Shown: positions 33,010-44,295 of the stretch, one piece after another
Position numbering within the stretch: the first letter of the stretch is position 1
Layout of the letters: every line of letters begins with the position of its first letter
NCBI RefSeq assembly: GCF_036898095.1
Contig: NC_090729.1
Span: 73,863,683-73,927,682 of the forward strand
Reading direction: 5' to 3'
DNA from: Palaemon carinicauda
Lineage: Eukaryota; Arthropoda; Malacostraca; Decapoda; Palaemonidae
DNA length: 64,000 nucleotides
Translations under genes and position numbers: made by a program
Notes under the pieces: generated by a model
Database searches by the model: none
What the model saw: the letters and a program-made list of their open reading frames with translations, nothing else
What the model was told of the DNA's origin: nothing

Positions 33010-33066
33010 GATGTTTTATTTTATTCTTTTTTTTTAAATATATATATATATATATTTTTTTTTTTA
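33010..33066. repeat. T-rich and (TA)n short tract
   Basis: A run of T, then TATATATATATATATA, then T again, in decayed D gag. Low complexity only. Confidence 0.8.
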
Positions 33067-33837
33067 AACTCAGCTGTCTGAAATGAATCCTGAGATTCGT
33101 CTTCTAATTCGGTTAATGGAATATCAATTCCATGATTCGAATGAGTAGGAGACAAAAACGTGTCCTCCTGTCAGTTATTGTCTTCCAAAAAATTCATCTT
33201 GCCTGAAGAAATCTCATAAAGGATATTGTCCAGTTGCGAAGAAGCATCACATTTATGTACTGTAAGTCTCGAAGAAGAGACAGGTTCCAGTGCTTCCAGC
33301 ATAAGATCATCATGTTGTAAGGAAGCAATAACATCCGTAAAAACATGCGAGGGAAAAACTTGATCACATGCGTCCAGCATGCGTTTAACATGTTATATGT
33401 TAACAGCGTGATGCAAGAGAGCATTAGTTGTGCGTTCAGAAAAAATCGCGAAGGAGAGATAAAAAACTTGTCTACTGTATCCTGTTGCAAGGACAAGTCC
33501 CGACTATATGAGTCCATCATGGGTTCAGATTGAGACTGTTGTATGTTTCCATTAGAGTTATTAGACTAGTACATGAGTCCCAAATTCCGTGAGTCTGCCA
33601 CGAGCCGTGAAGAAGATTTGGTATCGTGTTCAGTTAATCCCAAGGAAAAGACAACTGTTTGTCCATAGTGACATGGGGACAAAAACCTGACTGTGTCCAG
33701 TCTGACGCTTGTGTCTAGGTTGCCGTGAGATTCAGACTGATTAGTTTGCTGTGAGCTGTCCGCGTTTAGCATGCGTCCGCATGAGTGGTAGTCGCGCGTC
33801 TGGCAGAACGCGAAGGTGCGACAACTGCTTTTTTTTT

Positions 33838-33966
33838 TTTGACGTCTGCTGTTGCCGTAGCATCTGCCGTTGCCGTAGCATCTGTGTCTGACGTAGCGTC
33901 TGCGTTTGCCGTAGCGTCTGCGTTTGCCTTAGCGTCTGCGTTTGCCTTAGTGTCTGCGTCTGCCAT
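33838..33966. repeat. 18-bp tandem repeat in D gag
   Basis: About seven units of GTAGCGTCTGCGTTTGCC, with GTTGCCGTAGCATCTGCC variants at the left. On the minus strand it encodes a six-residue Ala/Asp/Asn repeat (ANADAK type). It remains open in several frames on both strands because the unit lacks stops. Confidence 0.85.
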
Positions 33967-35050
33967 GAGGGAGAAACCAGACTGCCACATGTATCTGGCC
34001 TAACGCTTGCCGCAATGCGAGCTGATCGCTGCGAGGGAGCATTTTGCAAAGAGGTATCGTCAACTGTCGATACTTCTAGCGCGCCTTGTGCGCGATCTGA
34101 ATCGTGTATCGATTGTTGTTAGAGATCTCCCCCGAGAGACCAGACTAGCGTCTGCGTCTGCCGTGAAGGAGAGACCAGACTGGTGTCTGCGACTGCCGTG
34201 AGGAAGATACCAGACTACCGCATGCGTTCGTCCTAATGCTTGCCGCAACGCGAGCTGATCGCTGCGAGGGAGCGTTGCTGAGTATCGGAGAACTACGCTG
34301 TCCGATACTATCGGAAAACCAATTTCTTGGTTTATTGCTGTGCTTAGATTCTTTTAGGTATTTTTCTGCCCGAGAATCGTAAGCGTCAACAAGAGACGAA
34401 ACAGACCTCTTTAATTCAGACAAATCAGATACATAATGAGCGCCATGTGCGCTAACTGAATTATGTAGTAATTGCCGAGAGGTATCGCCAACTGTAGATA
34501 CTTCTAGCGCGCCTTGTGTGCAATCTGAATCGTGTATCGATTGTTGTGAGAGATGCCCCCCGAGAGACCAGACTGGTGTCTATGTCTGTCAACAGTATTA
34601 GAGTCTGTTCAGGTAGTACCAGGGGAAAGGCCCTACGACACTTCCCAATCTGGGGGCAGTGAAGGAGCGTGTACTTATGTAAACCGAGCACCTTCTTCAG
34701 CCGACGGACTATGCATCTTACACTATTGTTTCGGTGCTGACATGTAGTCTTCGTCTGAAAGGAACACCTCCGGTGAACACCAGTCACTGTAGGAGGGTTT
34801 ATTAGGAGGCATATGTCTCTTGTGTGGTTTAGAACGTAGTGGTTGACTCCAACATGATCGCTCGAGGGGACGTCCGTTCGCTGATCAAAGTCTGTCATAT
34901 CCTTTCGCCTTTCGACAGTACTTCTCCCAGGGGTTGGGGAACATGAAAGAGGTTCAGGGCTGGGATTATGACGGACATGAACGTACGCACCCTCCACTGA
35001 ATTGACATTGAACACTAGCACTTTTAATTGTTACACATTAGATCTTAATA

Positions 35051-36164
35051 AATCTTTCCGTTGCGAGAGATTATACTCTTTCGTCAAGGGCTAGAAAGAA
35101 AATACAATAGAATATATGATTAACATTAGTATTTTCAAATCGAAGTATAAAATAACCAAACAAGTAATTGTGAAAACAAAAAAAGATTGTCAAGAATATT
35201 ACGTATCGTAGATTTACTGCAATGCGTCATTATATGTGCCATTGAATACTAGCACTTTAAACTATTTTACATTAGATCATAATAGACTTTCCCTTTGCGA
35301 GAGATTATCCTCTTTAGCCAAGGGCCAGAAGGAAAATAAAAAAGGATATATGAATAATATTGGTATTCTCAAAAGCGAAATATTAAATAACGATACAAGT
35401 ATTGTGAAACAAAAATGATCGTTTAATATCTAACATCTCCCTTAGAAATACTACAAGCTTAAAATGACTGTACGCTCGAGAAAAAACTCTAAATCAAAAA
35501 TTGAATAAGGGAAATATACTAATAGGACAAATATATACTTGAAAATAATATATTTCCCTATATTATAAACATACTTATGCTTAGTAAGCTAATATTTAAA
35601 AATTCCTTGCAAGAAAAGAAAATAATTCACATAATGCAAGTCATACTATGTAGATTACGTCACAGGATTGTGACGTCATCACGATGGCGGACTGAATTCC
35701 TTCAAAGTAATTACATTCCGCTTGTTAGGAGTTACGTTACAAAATAGTGACATCACAATGTTTAATGTAAAAATGTATACCTTCCATTATAACTTTAAGA
35801 GTTGTTTGATAATAAAGTAGGGGGAAAAAATATTTGATCCCTCAAAGAACGAACAAGGAACGAAAACAAAATACATAAATGCTCCCTGCTAATTACAGTG
35901 TGGGAACTAAGAGCAGCCCAAAAGCCGTTCTAGCCCAACAACCAAAGTTTAACAACAGAAGAGCCATTACAAGGTTTGAAAACTTGAAAAACAAGTTCAA
36001 TTAAACTGTCCAAGTGGGACCAGCAAAATAATAAAATCTTCTATAGTTGAAAGGCAGCGAAAGCTATTAACAATAATCAGACAAAAGGTACTTCACCAAA
36101 TTGTAGAATAAAGTAAAATATCCACGAAACGAATACCCGAGGTGTTTACACGAACGACAGAGAA
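35051..36164 (-). other. leader of D, no coding sequence seen
   Basis: AT-rich. A segment of about 140 bp near 35025-35190 is repeated at 35245-35420 (TTACATTAGATC, TTTGCGAGAGATTATCCTCT, GCCAAGGGCCAGAAGGAAAA), so the leader holds a direct duplication with a period of about 215 bp. No ORF of interest. Confidence 0.55.
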
Positions 36165-36342
36165 TTTCAGAAGATGTTGGGAATAGTTCTGATAGCCTAC
36201 GAGTGATGGCGCTCATGTATGACCACCTACTGTCATGGCAGCGATTGCCACAAATTTTTAATTTTCTGTCGTGACGCGGCAAAACGCGAGATTTAAGCTA
36301 TATACTGTATATGTAACTACCAGGGAAGTTACATATTTAAAA
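36165..36342. repeat. right ITR of D
   Basis: Inverted copy of 21885-22145, ending GGGAAGTTACATATTTAAA. F sequence begins immediately after. Confidence 0.85.
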
Positions 36343-36545
36343 TTGTATTTTTCCTAACGATACAAACCTTTACCTATTTATTAGGGATATTACTTTCGGT
36401 GAATTTGAAAAGTCGAGCCATTAAATTTTAGCGAGGGTTAAATACCCATACTGCTAGTTAGTGGGGGGGAGGGGGTAGTTCACTACTCCTCCCACTCACA
36501 CACTTGTGATTGACCTCACTTTGCTTGGAGGTAGGACTTCAAGGG
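36343..36545. repeat. left ITR of F (minus its first bases)
   Basis: TTGTATTTTTCCTAACGATA, CCTATTTATTAGGG, TTTTAGCGAGGGTTAAATAC and CTCCCACTCACACACTTGTG are inverted at 43620-43795. The outermost ~18 bp are on the other side of element D. Confidence 0.8.
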
Positions 36546-36559
36546 GGATAGGGTTGGCG

Positions 36560-36690
36560 GGTAGGTTTGTATGTATAGCTAAAGGTTGGTATTGTTAGGA
36601 AAAATACAAATTATGACTGAATTTGTCCTTTTTTTCCTAACTGGAATACAAACCTACGCTATTTATTGAGGGTAACTCACCCAATTAAGA
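36560..36690. repeat. ICR of F
   Basis: GTTAGGAAAAATACAAATTA, then TGACTGAATTTGTCC, is the complement of the F left end. TTTCCTAACTGGAATACAAA, then CCTACGCTATTTATTG, is the complement of the right end. It is the basis for placing the F left terminus at 21866. Confidence 0.8.
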
Positions 36691-37075
36691 GGGTGGACGT
36701 CCCTGCCAAACTGGCTTTTTTGGGTACTCGGAGGCTCCTTACTTTGAATGGGTATGTACTAAAAAATATGGAGTCCCTACACCTCACTAAACCTTGCTAT
36801 GCAAGGTACGTGGCCTACACAAGCTGTGTGTTGAGATATTAGCAGTGTGACTGTTGAGGTAGAATTTATTCCGAGTCTTTTGTAGGAAAAAAGTTATAAC
36901 CAAGACTTTCCCAATACCACCTCGCCAGGGTGTGGGGACGCAACAGTATTAACTTCATATCAGGTACACAAGAAAGCATGGCTTACCTTCAGTGGTTTGA
37001 GGTCAGCTTGTGCAGAGAACCCAGGTTGCTGCTTTCTGCAAGAAAGGAAAGGATGAAGAAAAGAATAAGATATAG

Positions 37076-38034
37076 TCAAACCTTTTCATTCATGCAGACT
37101 AAAACCAGGTAACAGTGCCCTAAAACTTCTGCTATTTGTCCAATAAGGAGCATGAGGTACCATACCAGCTGTCGTGCAGCCACCACAGGGCTGATACAAA
37201 ACGTATCAAGCCTCCTGTGGGTCATGTCTTCCGGGTAGTGGACCATAAACATATTTTGAAGTTTCCACACCCGAGCCTGTAGAACCTGCGTCACTGAGAA
37301 GTTTCTTTGGAAGGACAAGGGTGTAGCTATGCCCCGACCATCATGGGCTCTGAGGCGACGTGAAGGAGTGTCTGGATTCAGGGTATGGTCTATGACCCTG
37401 CAAATCCAGGCAGAGATGGTATTCTTGGTGACTATCCTCTTGTTCCTCCCTGTGCTGATGGAAAGTGTAGGAACATGGGGACAGGCTGCAGCTGTTCTCT
37501 TGAGGTAAAGCCTCAAACTCCTCATTAGACAGAGTAAGAGATGATCAGAGTCATCTGTTACAGAGCAGAGACTTGAAATCCAGAAGGAGTCGACACGAGG
37601 ATCCGTCATTCCCGATCCCAAGTCTTGGCAACAAACACAGGGAAAAAGCGGAACGTTACCTCTACCCATCCCCTTGAATGGGCAATGTCGTATGAGAGAC
37701 CAAGAAGTTCACTGACTCGTTTGGCCGAAGCCGAAGCTAGCAGGAACACCGTCTTCCAAGTCAGGTGGCAATCTATTGCCTGGTGTAATGGTTCCACGGG
37801 GAGGTCTCACTTCAGAATGAGACAGGAAAGTGAGTAACTATGTATAAGCAAGAAAAATTCCAGTGATGAGGAAATAGCCATTCCATTCAGTCTAAGGGCA
37901 AGGATTAAGGCTGAGCAATAGCCTTTTACCGCCGAGACTGGAAGGCAGATTTCTTCACGCAAATACACGAGAAACTCCGCTATTGCTGGAATAGTGGCAA
38001 CGTGAAGAGATAACCCTTCCATGACACCGACCAC
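37076..38034 (-). pseudogene. tyrosine recombinase of F
   Basis: 37807-38034 is the N-terminal part (FLVYLREEICLPVSAVKGYC). 37606-37797 contains Arg I (ASAKRVSELLGLSYDIAHSR). 37076-37669 contains MRSLRLYLKRTAAACPHVP, the HxxR box as HDGR in RAHDGRGIATPLSF, and FMVHYPEDMTHR with the Tyr. Frame changes occur near 37630 and 37800. Inactive but well recognisable. Confidence 0.8.
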
Positions 38035-38223
38035 AGATGATGTTTCACTTTGCCTGGTAGACTGCTGCTGATGATTTACGCTGGTATCCAGACATCTTAC
38101 TCACAATTTGTTCCAAAAATCCTCTCTGAGTGAGATGATGCAGGATAGTCTGTAGGCGTGAAGTCGTAGCAAAGCTACGGCTTTGTGGAAGATGTTGGCA
38201 TATGGTTGTCTGAGTAGACTATG

Positions 38224-38994
38224 TCATGGAAGTGGTTCTCTTGGAGACTCCGTCATGAGTTGCTGAAGGTCTGGAAACCAGTCCACATAATGCCATAGCA
38301 GAGCTATGAGAGTCATTGAGAGGGTGACTGATGTTTTGGCCTTGTTGAGTACCCTTCTCATCAGAGAGATCGGGGGAAAGGCGTAGACATCGATGTTATC
38401 CCATTGTTGTTGAAATGCATCTTGCCAGAAAGCCTTGGGGTCTGGGACTGGGGAGGAGTACATTGGAAGCCTGAAGTTTAGGGCCGTTGGGAACAGATCC
38501 ACAGTTGGAGAACCCCACAAAGTCAGGGCATTGTTGGCTACTAGATGACCCAAAGATCATTCGCTACTCACTATCTCAGATGCTCTGCTCAGGTTGTCAG
38601 CAAGCTCATTCCTCTTGCATGGAATGAAGCGTGCCAAAAGTGGTATCGAGTGAATCTTGGCCAATTCCAGTATTTTTACAACTAGATGGGATAGGGGCTG
38701 CGAAAAAGTACCTCCTTATTTGTTGATGTAAGCCACCACTATGGTGTTGTCGCTCATCACCACCACTGAGTAGCTCCCCAGAAACAGATGCAAGTGTTGA
38801 AGGGCCAGAAATATGGCATTCATCTCTAGGAGATTTATGTGGAAGTATTCTTCTGACTCTGAACAGAGGCCTGAAGTCATGTGGTGCAGCACCCCCCCCC
38901 CTTTTTTTTTGAAGCGTCCAAGAACAGCATCAAATGTAGGGGGAGGATGAGAAGATCTACACTTTTTTGCACATTCTTGTCTGACACCCACCAT
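38224..38994 (-). pseudogene. RNase H and linker of F
   Basis: 38716-38994 has FHINLLEMNAIFLALQHL and VVVMSDNTIVVAYINK, the RNase H Glu and Asp segments. 38224-38553 has the linker VDLFPTALNFRLPMYSSPVP, DVYAFPPISLMRRV and LIALLWHYVDWFPD. The stretch between is frame-broken. Confidence 0.75.
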
Positions 38995-39070
38995 TCAAGG
39001 TCCATCTGTTCCACTGGTACCATGGGGATCAGGTTGTCCGGGAAGTTGAAGGGTTAATTCCACCTTGACT

Positions 39071-40030
39071 TCAGTCGTTACTGGAGAGATCAAATCCTGA
39101 GGCCAGAGATGATAGGTGCCCGAGGAGATGTAGCCACATCTGGGCTGGAAGTTCTTCTTGTCTGAGAAAGGGTCTTGTGACCTTTCTCAGCATCATTATC
39201 CTGTCATTTAATGGGAAGGCTCTGTGGAGATTGGTGTCTATTATGATGCCTAGGTATACCAATCTTTGCATAGGAAGCAGGGTAGACTTCTTGAGGTTTA
39301 CCATGATCCCCAGATCTTGGCAGAGACACAGAAGTTTGTCTCGGTGTTGAAGAAGGGTTGACACCGAGTCTTCTAGGATTAGTCAGTCGTCCAGATAAGT
39401 GAGAAGACGGGTGCCGATTCTGTGTGCCCAAAATGACACTAGGGCAAACACTCTAGTAGTGAAGATTTGAGGTGATGTGGAAAGACCGAAGCACAGTACC
39501 TCGAACTGGTAATTCCTGTTGTCTAAGCTGAATCTCAAGTACAGCACTTCATTGAAGACGGATGGATTAGGATCTGGAAGTACGTGTCCTTTAGGTCACG
39601 TGTGCACATGAAGACCTGTGGTCTTATTGCTTGTCTAACTGTGTCTGCCATCTCCATGCTGAACAGAATTTGTTTGACAAACTCGTTCAGACTGAGAGGT
39701 TGATGACTGGTCCCTAGCCTCCAGATGCCTTTTTCACACGAAAGAGTTCACTGAAGAAGCCTGGAGACTCTTTAAGGACCTCCTGGAGAGCGCCCTTCTT
39801 CAAAATGGTCTGGACTTCTGCCCGGATGGCTAGGCCCTTTACTGATCCCATCGCAATAGAGTCTATCGACACTGGATTGCTGATCGGGAGGGAGAAAGGA
39901 CATCAACGGGACTCGATACTCTGAACAAATCATGGAGACTGTCCAGGGTTTGGCCCCGAGTTGCTTCCACATGTACCAGCAACTTTGCAGGCATCCTCCC
40001 CACTGGTGGACAAGCGGGGTGAGTGCCTAT
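39071..40030 (-). pseudogene. reverse transcriptase of F
   Basis: Readable pieces are LGIMVNLKKSTLLPMQRLVY (39071-39364), a YLDD-like box region near 39385 in another frame, and the N-terminal WKQLGAKPWTVSMICSEYRV (39772-39972). Numerous shifts. Placement between gag and RNase H agrees with the other copies. Confidence 0.65.
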
Positions 40031-43000
40031 CCTAGTGTTTATGGCCATGGCCACTTCCTCAAGGATGTTTTCCTTCCCTGGAGGATTTTGTGCCTCTCTT
40101 ATCCTTGGTCGGAAAGGGCTTCTTACGACATTGGCTTTGCTCTCATCTTGTGCGTCGAGGTCTTTGCTGGGTTTGACTACTGAGGATCTGATGGTTTATA
40201 AGGCCTGGATGTCAAGGCCCTTTGGAGGAGGGAGTCCTGGTGAGACCTCCTCCATCTCTGCAGCATGTTCCATGTCCTTATGCTCGAATAGAGATGATCT
40301 CTCTAGAGGAATTCCTGAGCTTAGTGATCTCCACATTTGGGACCTGCTAATGGAATCTCACAGACACTACATCACCTCGTTTCAAGATGGAGTTTGCCCA
40401 CAAATTCGAAACTTAGTGGGCAAGAAACTCAATGGTGCGAGTGCCTGAGAGGAGGACGGTTTCCATAGCCTTCCTAGTACTTTCTTCCCCAATCAAAGGT
40501 CAAGCCATGAAGTAGCCTGCAGGGCATACTTCGTGACTTTCTCCTGGTTGAGGATATCTGCTGCCGAGAGAGCGACCTAGAGAGACCCCTTGGTTAGCTC
40601 TTCCAGAGAGTGGTGAAGTGGAAGAGCTGGACAAAGCTCGTCCAATACCTCATAGTGACTCCTCTGCTAGACACGAGGAGGGGGGAGGAGCTTGGCAAAA
40701 GAGCCCGACCGATGAGAATAGGAGAAGATGGAGGGCTGTTGGCCGATCTTAGCCAGAGCACTCTTCAGCCCTTGGGACCAGGGCAAGGCTGCACTGGCCT
40801 CTGAAGGTTTCTGGGTGCCAAAGACACGATGTAGGACCGTGTCTTTGCCCTCTCGTGGGGGTATCTCTGGGTCGGTAAACCCCCTGAATACCCTGATAAG
40901 AGTCAGAACTTACCAGAAGGCATGCTTTGACTCCTTCTGCTCCCTCTCTGAAGTGGGACTGGCAACGATATCTCCTCTCTCCACCACTGAGAGCTCATCC
41001 AGGGGTGGGTCGTGAACATCCTAGAGTGTCTGGTGGATCCTGTAGGTCCTTGTAGAGGACTTTGAGAGAGTTTTGGAGTCCTTCAATTCCTTAAGGGAAG
41101 GAGGTAAAACTCTTAACATCGACGGCCAGTTGGAGTTATCCTTCCTGGATTTTACCAGAGGCAGAGAGCTCTCCATACGGCGGGAGTCTTCCTCCGAAGG
41201 TGGAAGGGAGGACATCCGTCCCTCGCAAGGCTCCCTAGGCAGAGGAGAGGCAGGAGAGTTCTGGGAGGAGAGCCAGGAAGGATTGGCCTAGAAGGCCTCA
41301 CAGAGTTAGCTTCACTCTAGGAGATGTTAGAGCGTCGGAGACTGCCTTTTCCTCTTATGGGGTGAAGACGCTGAAATTCTTTGCCGGGACTCTGCTGGTG
41401 CCGAAGGATGCTAAGGGGCTGTAGAAGACTCTGAAGAATGGGAGGAAAAAGCAGGGCCAAAGGCTACACAACAGCTCTGACCATGGCACTGAACCAGGGC
41501 TGCTTGCTGATGGTGGCACTGTCAGAGAGGTCATTAAAGGGAAAGGGACCGAAGGTTCCCTTTGAGGAGACTCTTCCACTGGATGACACTGTGGATCTAT
41601 CTGCCTTTGAAGATGGAATTTTTGGGATCTTGAATTCCCCTCTGGTGCCTTTCCCTCTTTCCCAGCGATTGCGCTGTAATGTGTTTACAGGGAGGGGAAG
41701 GGGGCAAAGGAGACCTGTCGGAACACCTACCTTTCTGTTCCTTCCTGTCTTCATGATGGCGCGACTTCCTAGAAGTCGGCGAGTCTAGTTGTGCAATGAA
41801 AAAGAAACCTGCTTGCACGATGGCGAGCGCTGACGAGTCGGACTGACATGCAGGAGAGCCCTGGCAAGCCGGAGAGCACTGGTCCACAGGAGAGCAGGAG
41901 AGCGCTGGCAAGTTGGAGAGCACTGGAGAGTTGGAGAGCGCTGGCACGCATAAAAGCACGGACGTACTTATAAGTGCTGTCGTGCTGAGTGCTGGCGAGC
42001 TGGGAAACGCTGAGGCACTGGAGAGAGTGGATTTGCTGGGGAGTGCTGGCGTGCAGGAGAATGCTGGGGCGCTGGGGAGCGCTGACGCACCGGAGAGCAC
42101 TGAAGAGCTGTTGGTGAGCTTGGGTGCACTGGTGAGTGCTGGTGAGCACTGGCGCACAGGAGAGCAAGAGAGCGCTGGCAAGTTGGAGAGCACTGGAGAG
42201 TTGGAGATTGCTGGCACGTATAAAAGCACGGACGTACTTATGAGCGCTGTCGTGCTGAGTGCTGGCGAGCTGGGAAACGCTGAGGCACTGGAGAGTGTGG
42301 ATTCGCTGGGGAGTGCTGTCATGCAGAAGAATGCTGGGGCGCTGGGGAGCGCTGACGCGCCGGAGAGCACTGAAGAACTGTTGGTGAGCTTGGGTGCGCT
42401 GGTGAGTGCTGGTGCGCAGCTGGAGGTTTGGAAGTAGTGCAAGTGAGCTAAGAAGCGTTGGCGCTGGATGACTCGCTGGTAAATGACGCGTGGTCACACG
42501 ACGAACAGGCAGATGGAGAACAGAAGGAGTCAGGAGGACAGTGAGAAGCAGATGAGAGGCGTGTAGGAAGAACTAGAACAGGGATGTGATCTTTGGAAGG
42601 GCAAACATCCACCTAAGGGGATCGCGAGCGATCCACAGGAGTCCAAGGCTGAATTCCGAGGACTAGTGGCAGCACCGTCAGAAAAAGGACCATGACCAGG
42701 CGAAGGTCGAGGGCCAGGAGACGATAACGCCCTCAGGCGGCCGGTGGATTAGGAAGCTAAGCTGACCTTTAGAAACAGCAGTCCTCCGAAGAGGACTCTC
42801 CGAGTGAATTCTCCCTAGAAGGGGAGAAACACTCCCATGAGAGACGGACGAAGGATGTTTGGCAGAAGGGGAAGCGCAGTCGGCAGCAACGGCATAAGTG
42901 TCTTTAATAGCAAAAGCGTCGGCAGGATAGGCACCAGATAACACCTCTGACACAACTAAGTCGCCGCAAGCAAGAGGATCCACCTCCGAAGTCAACAAGG

Positions 43001-43560
43001 GCTGCAAACTAGCACCATGGAGGGGAAGTTGCAGCCAAGTACCCTTTTGAAGATGGACCCATTAACCCCAAGGATGACCACAACTGTACAAAGGGAGAAA
43101 GAGTCAAGGACTACCCCGGGGGGAGAGGCAGGGCCGCTTCACTAAAGGAAGTGACACCGTCTCTCAAAGACTAGGGTTGACCAGGAGTTAAAGAGCCTCA
43201 CTACTACTCAAAGATCTCTCGAAAGGGACCAAATGAAAAGGACCTTCGGAGGAAGGCTGGGAAGCGGAAGAAGAAACCTTGAGTTTTTTCCCTTTCAAAA
43301 AAAACCTTTGATGAAGGAGAATTGCACTAAGACTTTTTCTTATGCTGGCTCCCAAGCCTTTATCACTGGGAAACTGACCACTCTCGACACTCACTACACT
43401 TATTACAACTATCACATCGTTGACCTCTGCAAAAAGGACAAAGGGTGTGGGAATTGGTGTCCAAAGCAGATATGAAGGTACGGCAGGGCTGGCCTTCAAG
43501 TCCAGGCCAGGTACGCATGTTTGGCTGAAGTCAACACACATACTGAAAATAAAAGCAAAC
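40031..43560 (-). pseudogene. gag of F
   Basis: Minus-strand frames of Ser/Pro/Ala-rich sequence. 41464-41754 shares with E gag the segment ending KQPWFSAMVRAVV. 41597-42442 holds a 90-residue tandem repeat. 43188-43562 is near the N-terminus and is preceded by a TTTTATTTTCAG acceptor-like signal at about 43541-43560. Plus-strand ORFs over the same interval are shadows. Confidence 0.55.
41886..42425. repeat. two copies of a 270-bp tandem repeat in F gag
   Basis: Units start with ACAGGAGAGCAGGAGAGCGC at 41886 and 42156. Each is itself built from degenerate GGAGAGCACTGG-like units of 12-15 bp. It is open on both strands (90 residues per unit), on the gag strand giving a Ser/Ala/Pro/Leu-rich repeat such as SNLPALSCSP. 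Confidence 0.9.
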
Positions 43561-43619
43561 ACAAAAAAGCATTAAGGGCAGTCCAAATATTTGGTGAGGA
43601 TGAAGAGCGGTAGCAACTT

Positions 43620-43795
43620 TTCACCTTCTAAGCCAAAAGCAAAGTGACCTCAATCACAAGTGTGTGAGTGGGAGGGGTAGTGAATTACCCCCTCCCCCCT
43701 ACTAGCAGGAAGGGAAGTTAACCCTCGCTAAAATTCAATGGCTCGTTGAATACCCCTAATAAATAGCGTGGGTTTGTATTCCAGTTACAGAACAA
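43620..43795. repeat. right ITR of F
   Basis: Inverted copy of 36343-36545, ending TAATAAATAGCGTGGGTTTG then TATTCCAGTTACAGAACAA. E ends the same way (CCAGTTACAGAGCAA), which fixes the terminus to a few bases. Confidence 0.8.
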
Positions 43796-44200
43796 AGAAG
43801 CATAAGGTGGAATAAGAATGATTTCCAGAGAGGATGAACATTGGCATTCCAGACTACCAATTCTGAAGAGAGTAAAAGATGAATTGATGTTGGAGGGATG
43901 GAAGGCATTAAGTAACCAAAAATTATGAAGTTACACTTACAATTTGGACATGGAAGTGGGGAGAAGATTTGGGGGTTAACAGAAGAGGCCAAGTGGAGTG
44001 ATGGTTCAAAAATGACGAACATTTTTGAAAAAAAGGAGATTTTCAGTGAATATCCCATCCAGTATTTCAATGTTGTGGCAACTCATTCCTTAAGTTTCAT
44101 AGTTATATATTGATTTGAACTATTTACCTACAATTTTTTCAAAAAAAGTCCTTATTTTGAGTAACATACTTTTCTTTCCATATTATTAGGTTATATATTG
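43796..44200 (+). pseudogene. possible pre-integrase segment of the Copia-like element
   Basis: A plus frame near 43915 reads PKIMKLHLQFGHGSGEKIWG then LTEEAKW, resembling the gag-pre-integrase motif (LHxQFGHxS) that precedes the integrase core in Copia polyproteins. It sits directly right of F, opposite the protease at 21545-21865, as expected if F split one element. It is short and alone, so tentative. Confidence 0.4.
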
Positions 44201-44222
44201 TATAATAGAAATCTACAAGGAA

Positions 44223-44225
<3 letters not shown>

Positions 44226-44292
<67 letters not shown>
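44226..44292. repeat. (TA)n microsatellite
   Basis: About 33 TA units directly before the Tigger-like terminus. Confidence 0.95.

Positions 44293-44295
<3 letters not shown>

Larger units (their letters stand above)
32401..35050 (-). pseudogene. gag remnant of D
   Basis: Discontinuous minus-strand frames resembling C gag. 32400-33000 parallels the C-terminal body (27000-27600). 34461-35021 parallels the N-terminal Ser/Arg-rich part (RSTVERRKDMTDFDQRTDVP against the C segment RSNVERLKGTRSFINRADVP). Internal repeats of about 240-460 bp recur (CGCAACGCGAGCTGATCGCT near 34010 and 34245; CTTCTAGCGCGCCTTGTG near 34075 and 34502). Confidence 0.6.
21885..36342 (-). mobile_element. DIRS copy D, containing C and a Tigger-like MITE
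   Basis: Left ITR 21885-22145, ICR split by a MITE (22120-22800), 3' region to 23150, then element C, then YR (29949-31136), RNase H, RT, gag, leader and right ITR (36165-36342). Net length is about 7.1 kb. The region 22790-23150 aligns with the equivalent part of C (GATAAGGAAGCTG, ATACTCTGCCTCATTTCG). Coding regions are full of shifts. It is a sister family to C, older. Confidence 0.8.
21866..43795 (-). mobile_element. DIRS copy F, split by D near its left end
   Basis: The main body is 36343-43795 with ITRs, ICR, YR, RNase H, RT and gag, all decayed. The F ICR predicts a left end reading GACAAATTCAGTCATAATTT. The body starts only at TTGTATTTTTCC (36345), whereas GACAAATTCAGAGATAAT occurs just left of element D (21866-21883). 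Hence D (with C) inserted 18-20 bp inside the F terminus. Without the nested elements F is about 7.5 kb. It is related to E. Confidence 0.7.

Noticed and set aside
41913..42437. Plus-strand 174-codon repeat protein
   Set aside because: Open only because the 270-bp gag repeat lacks stops on both strands; the gag strand is minus.
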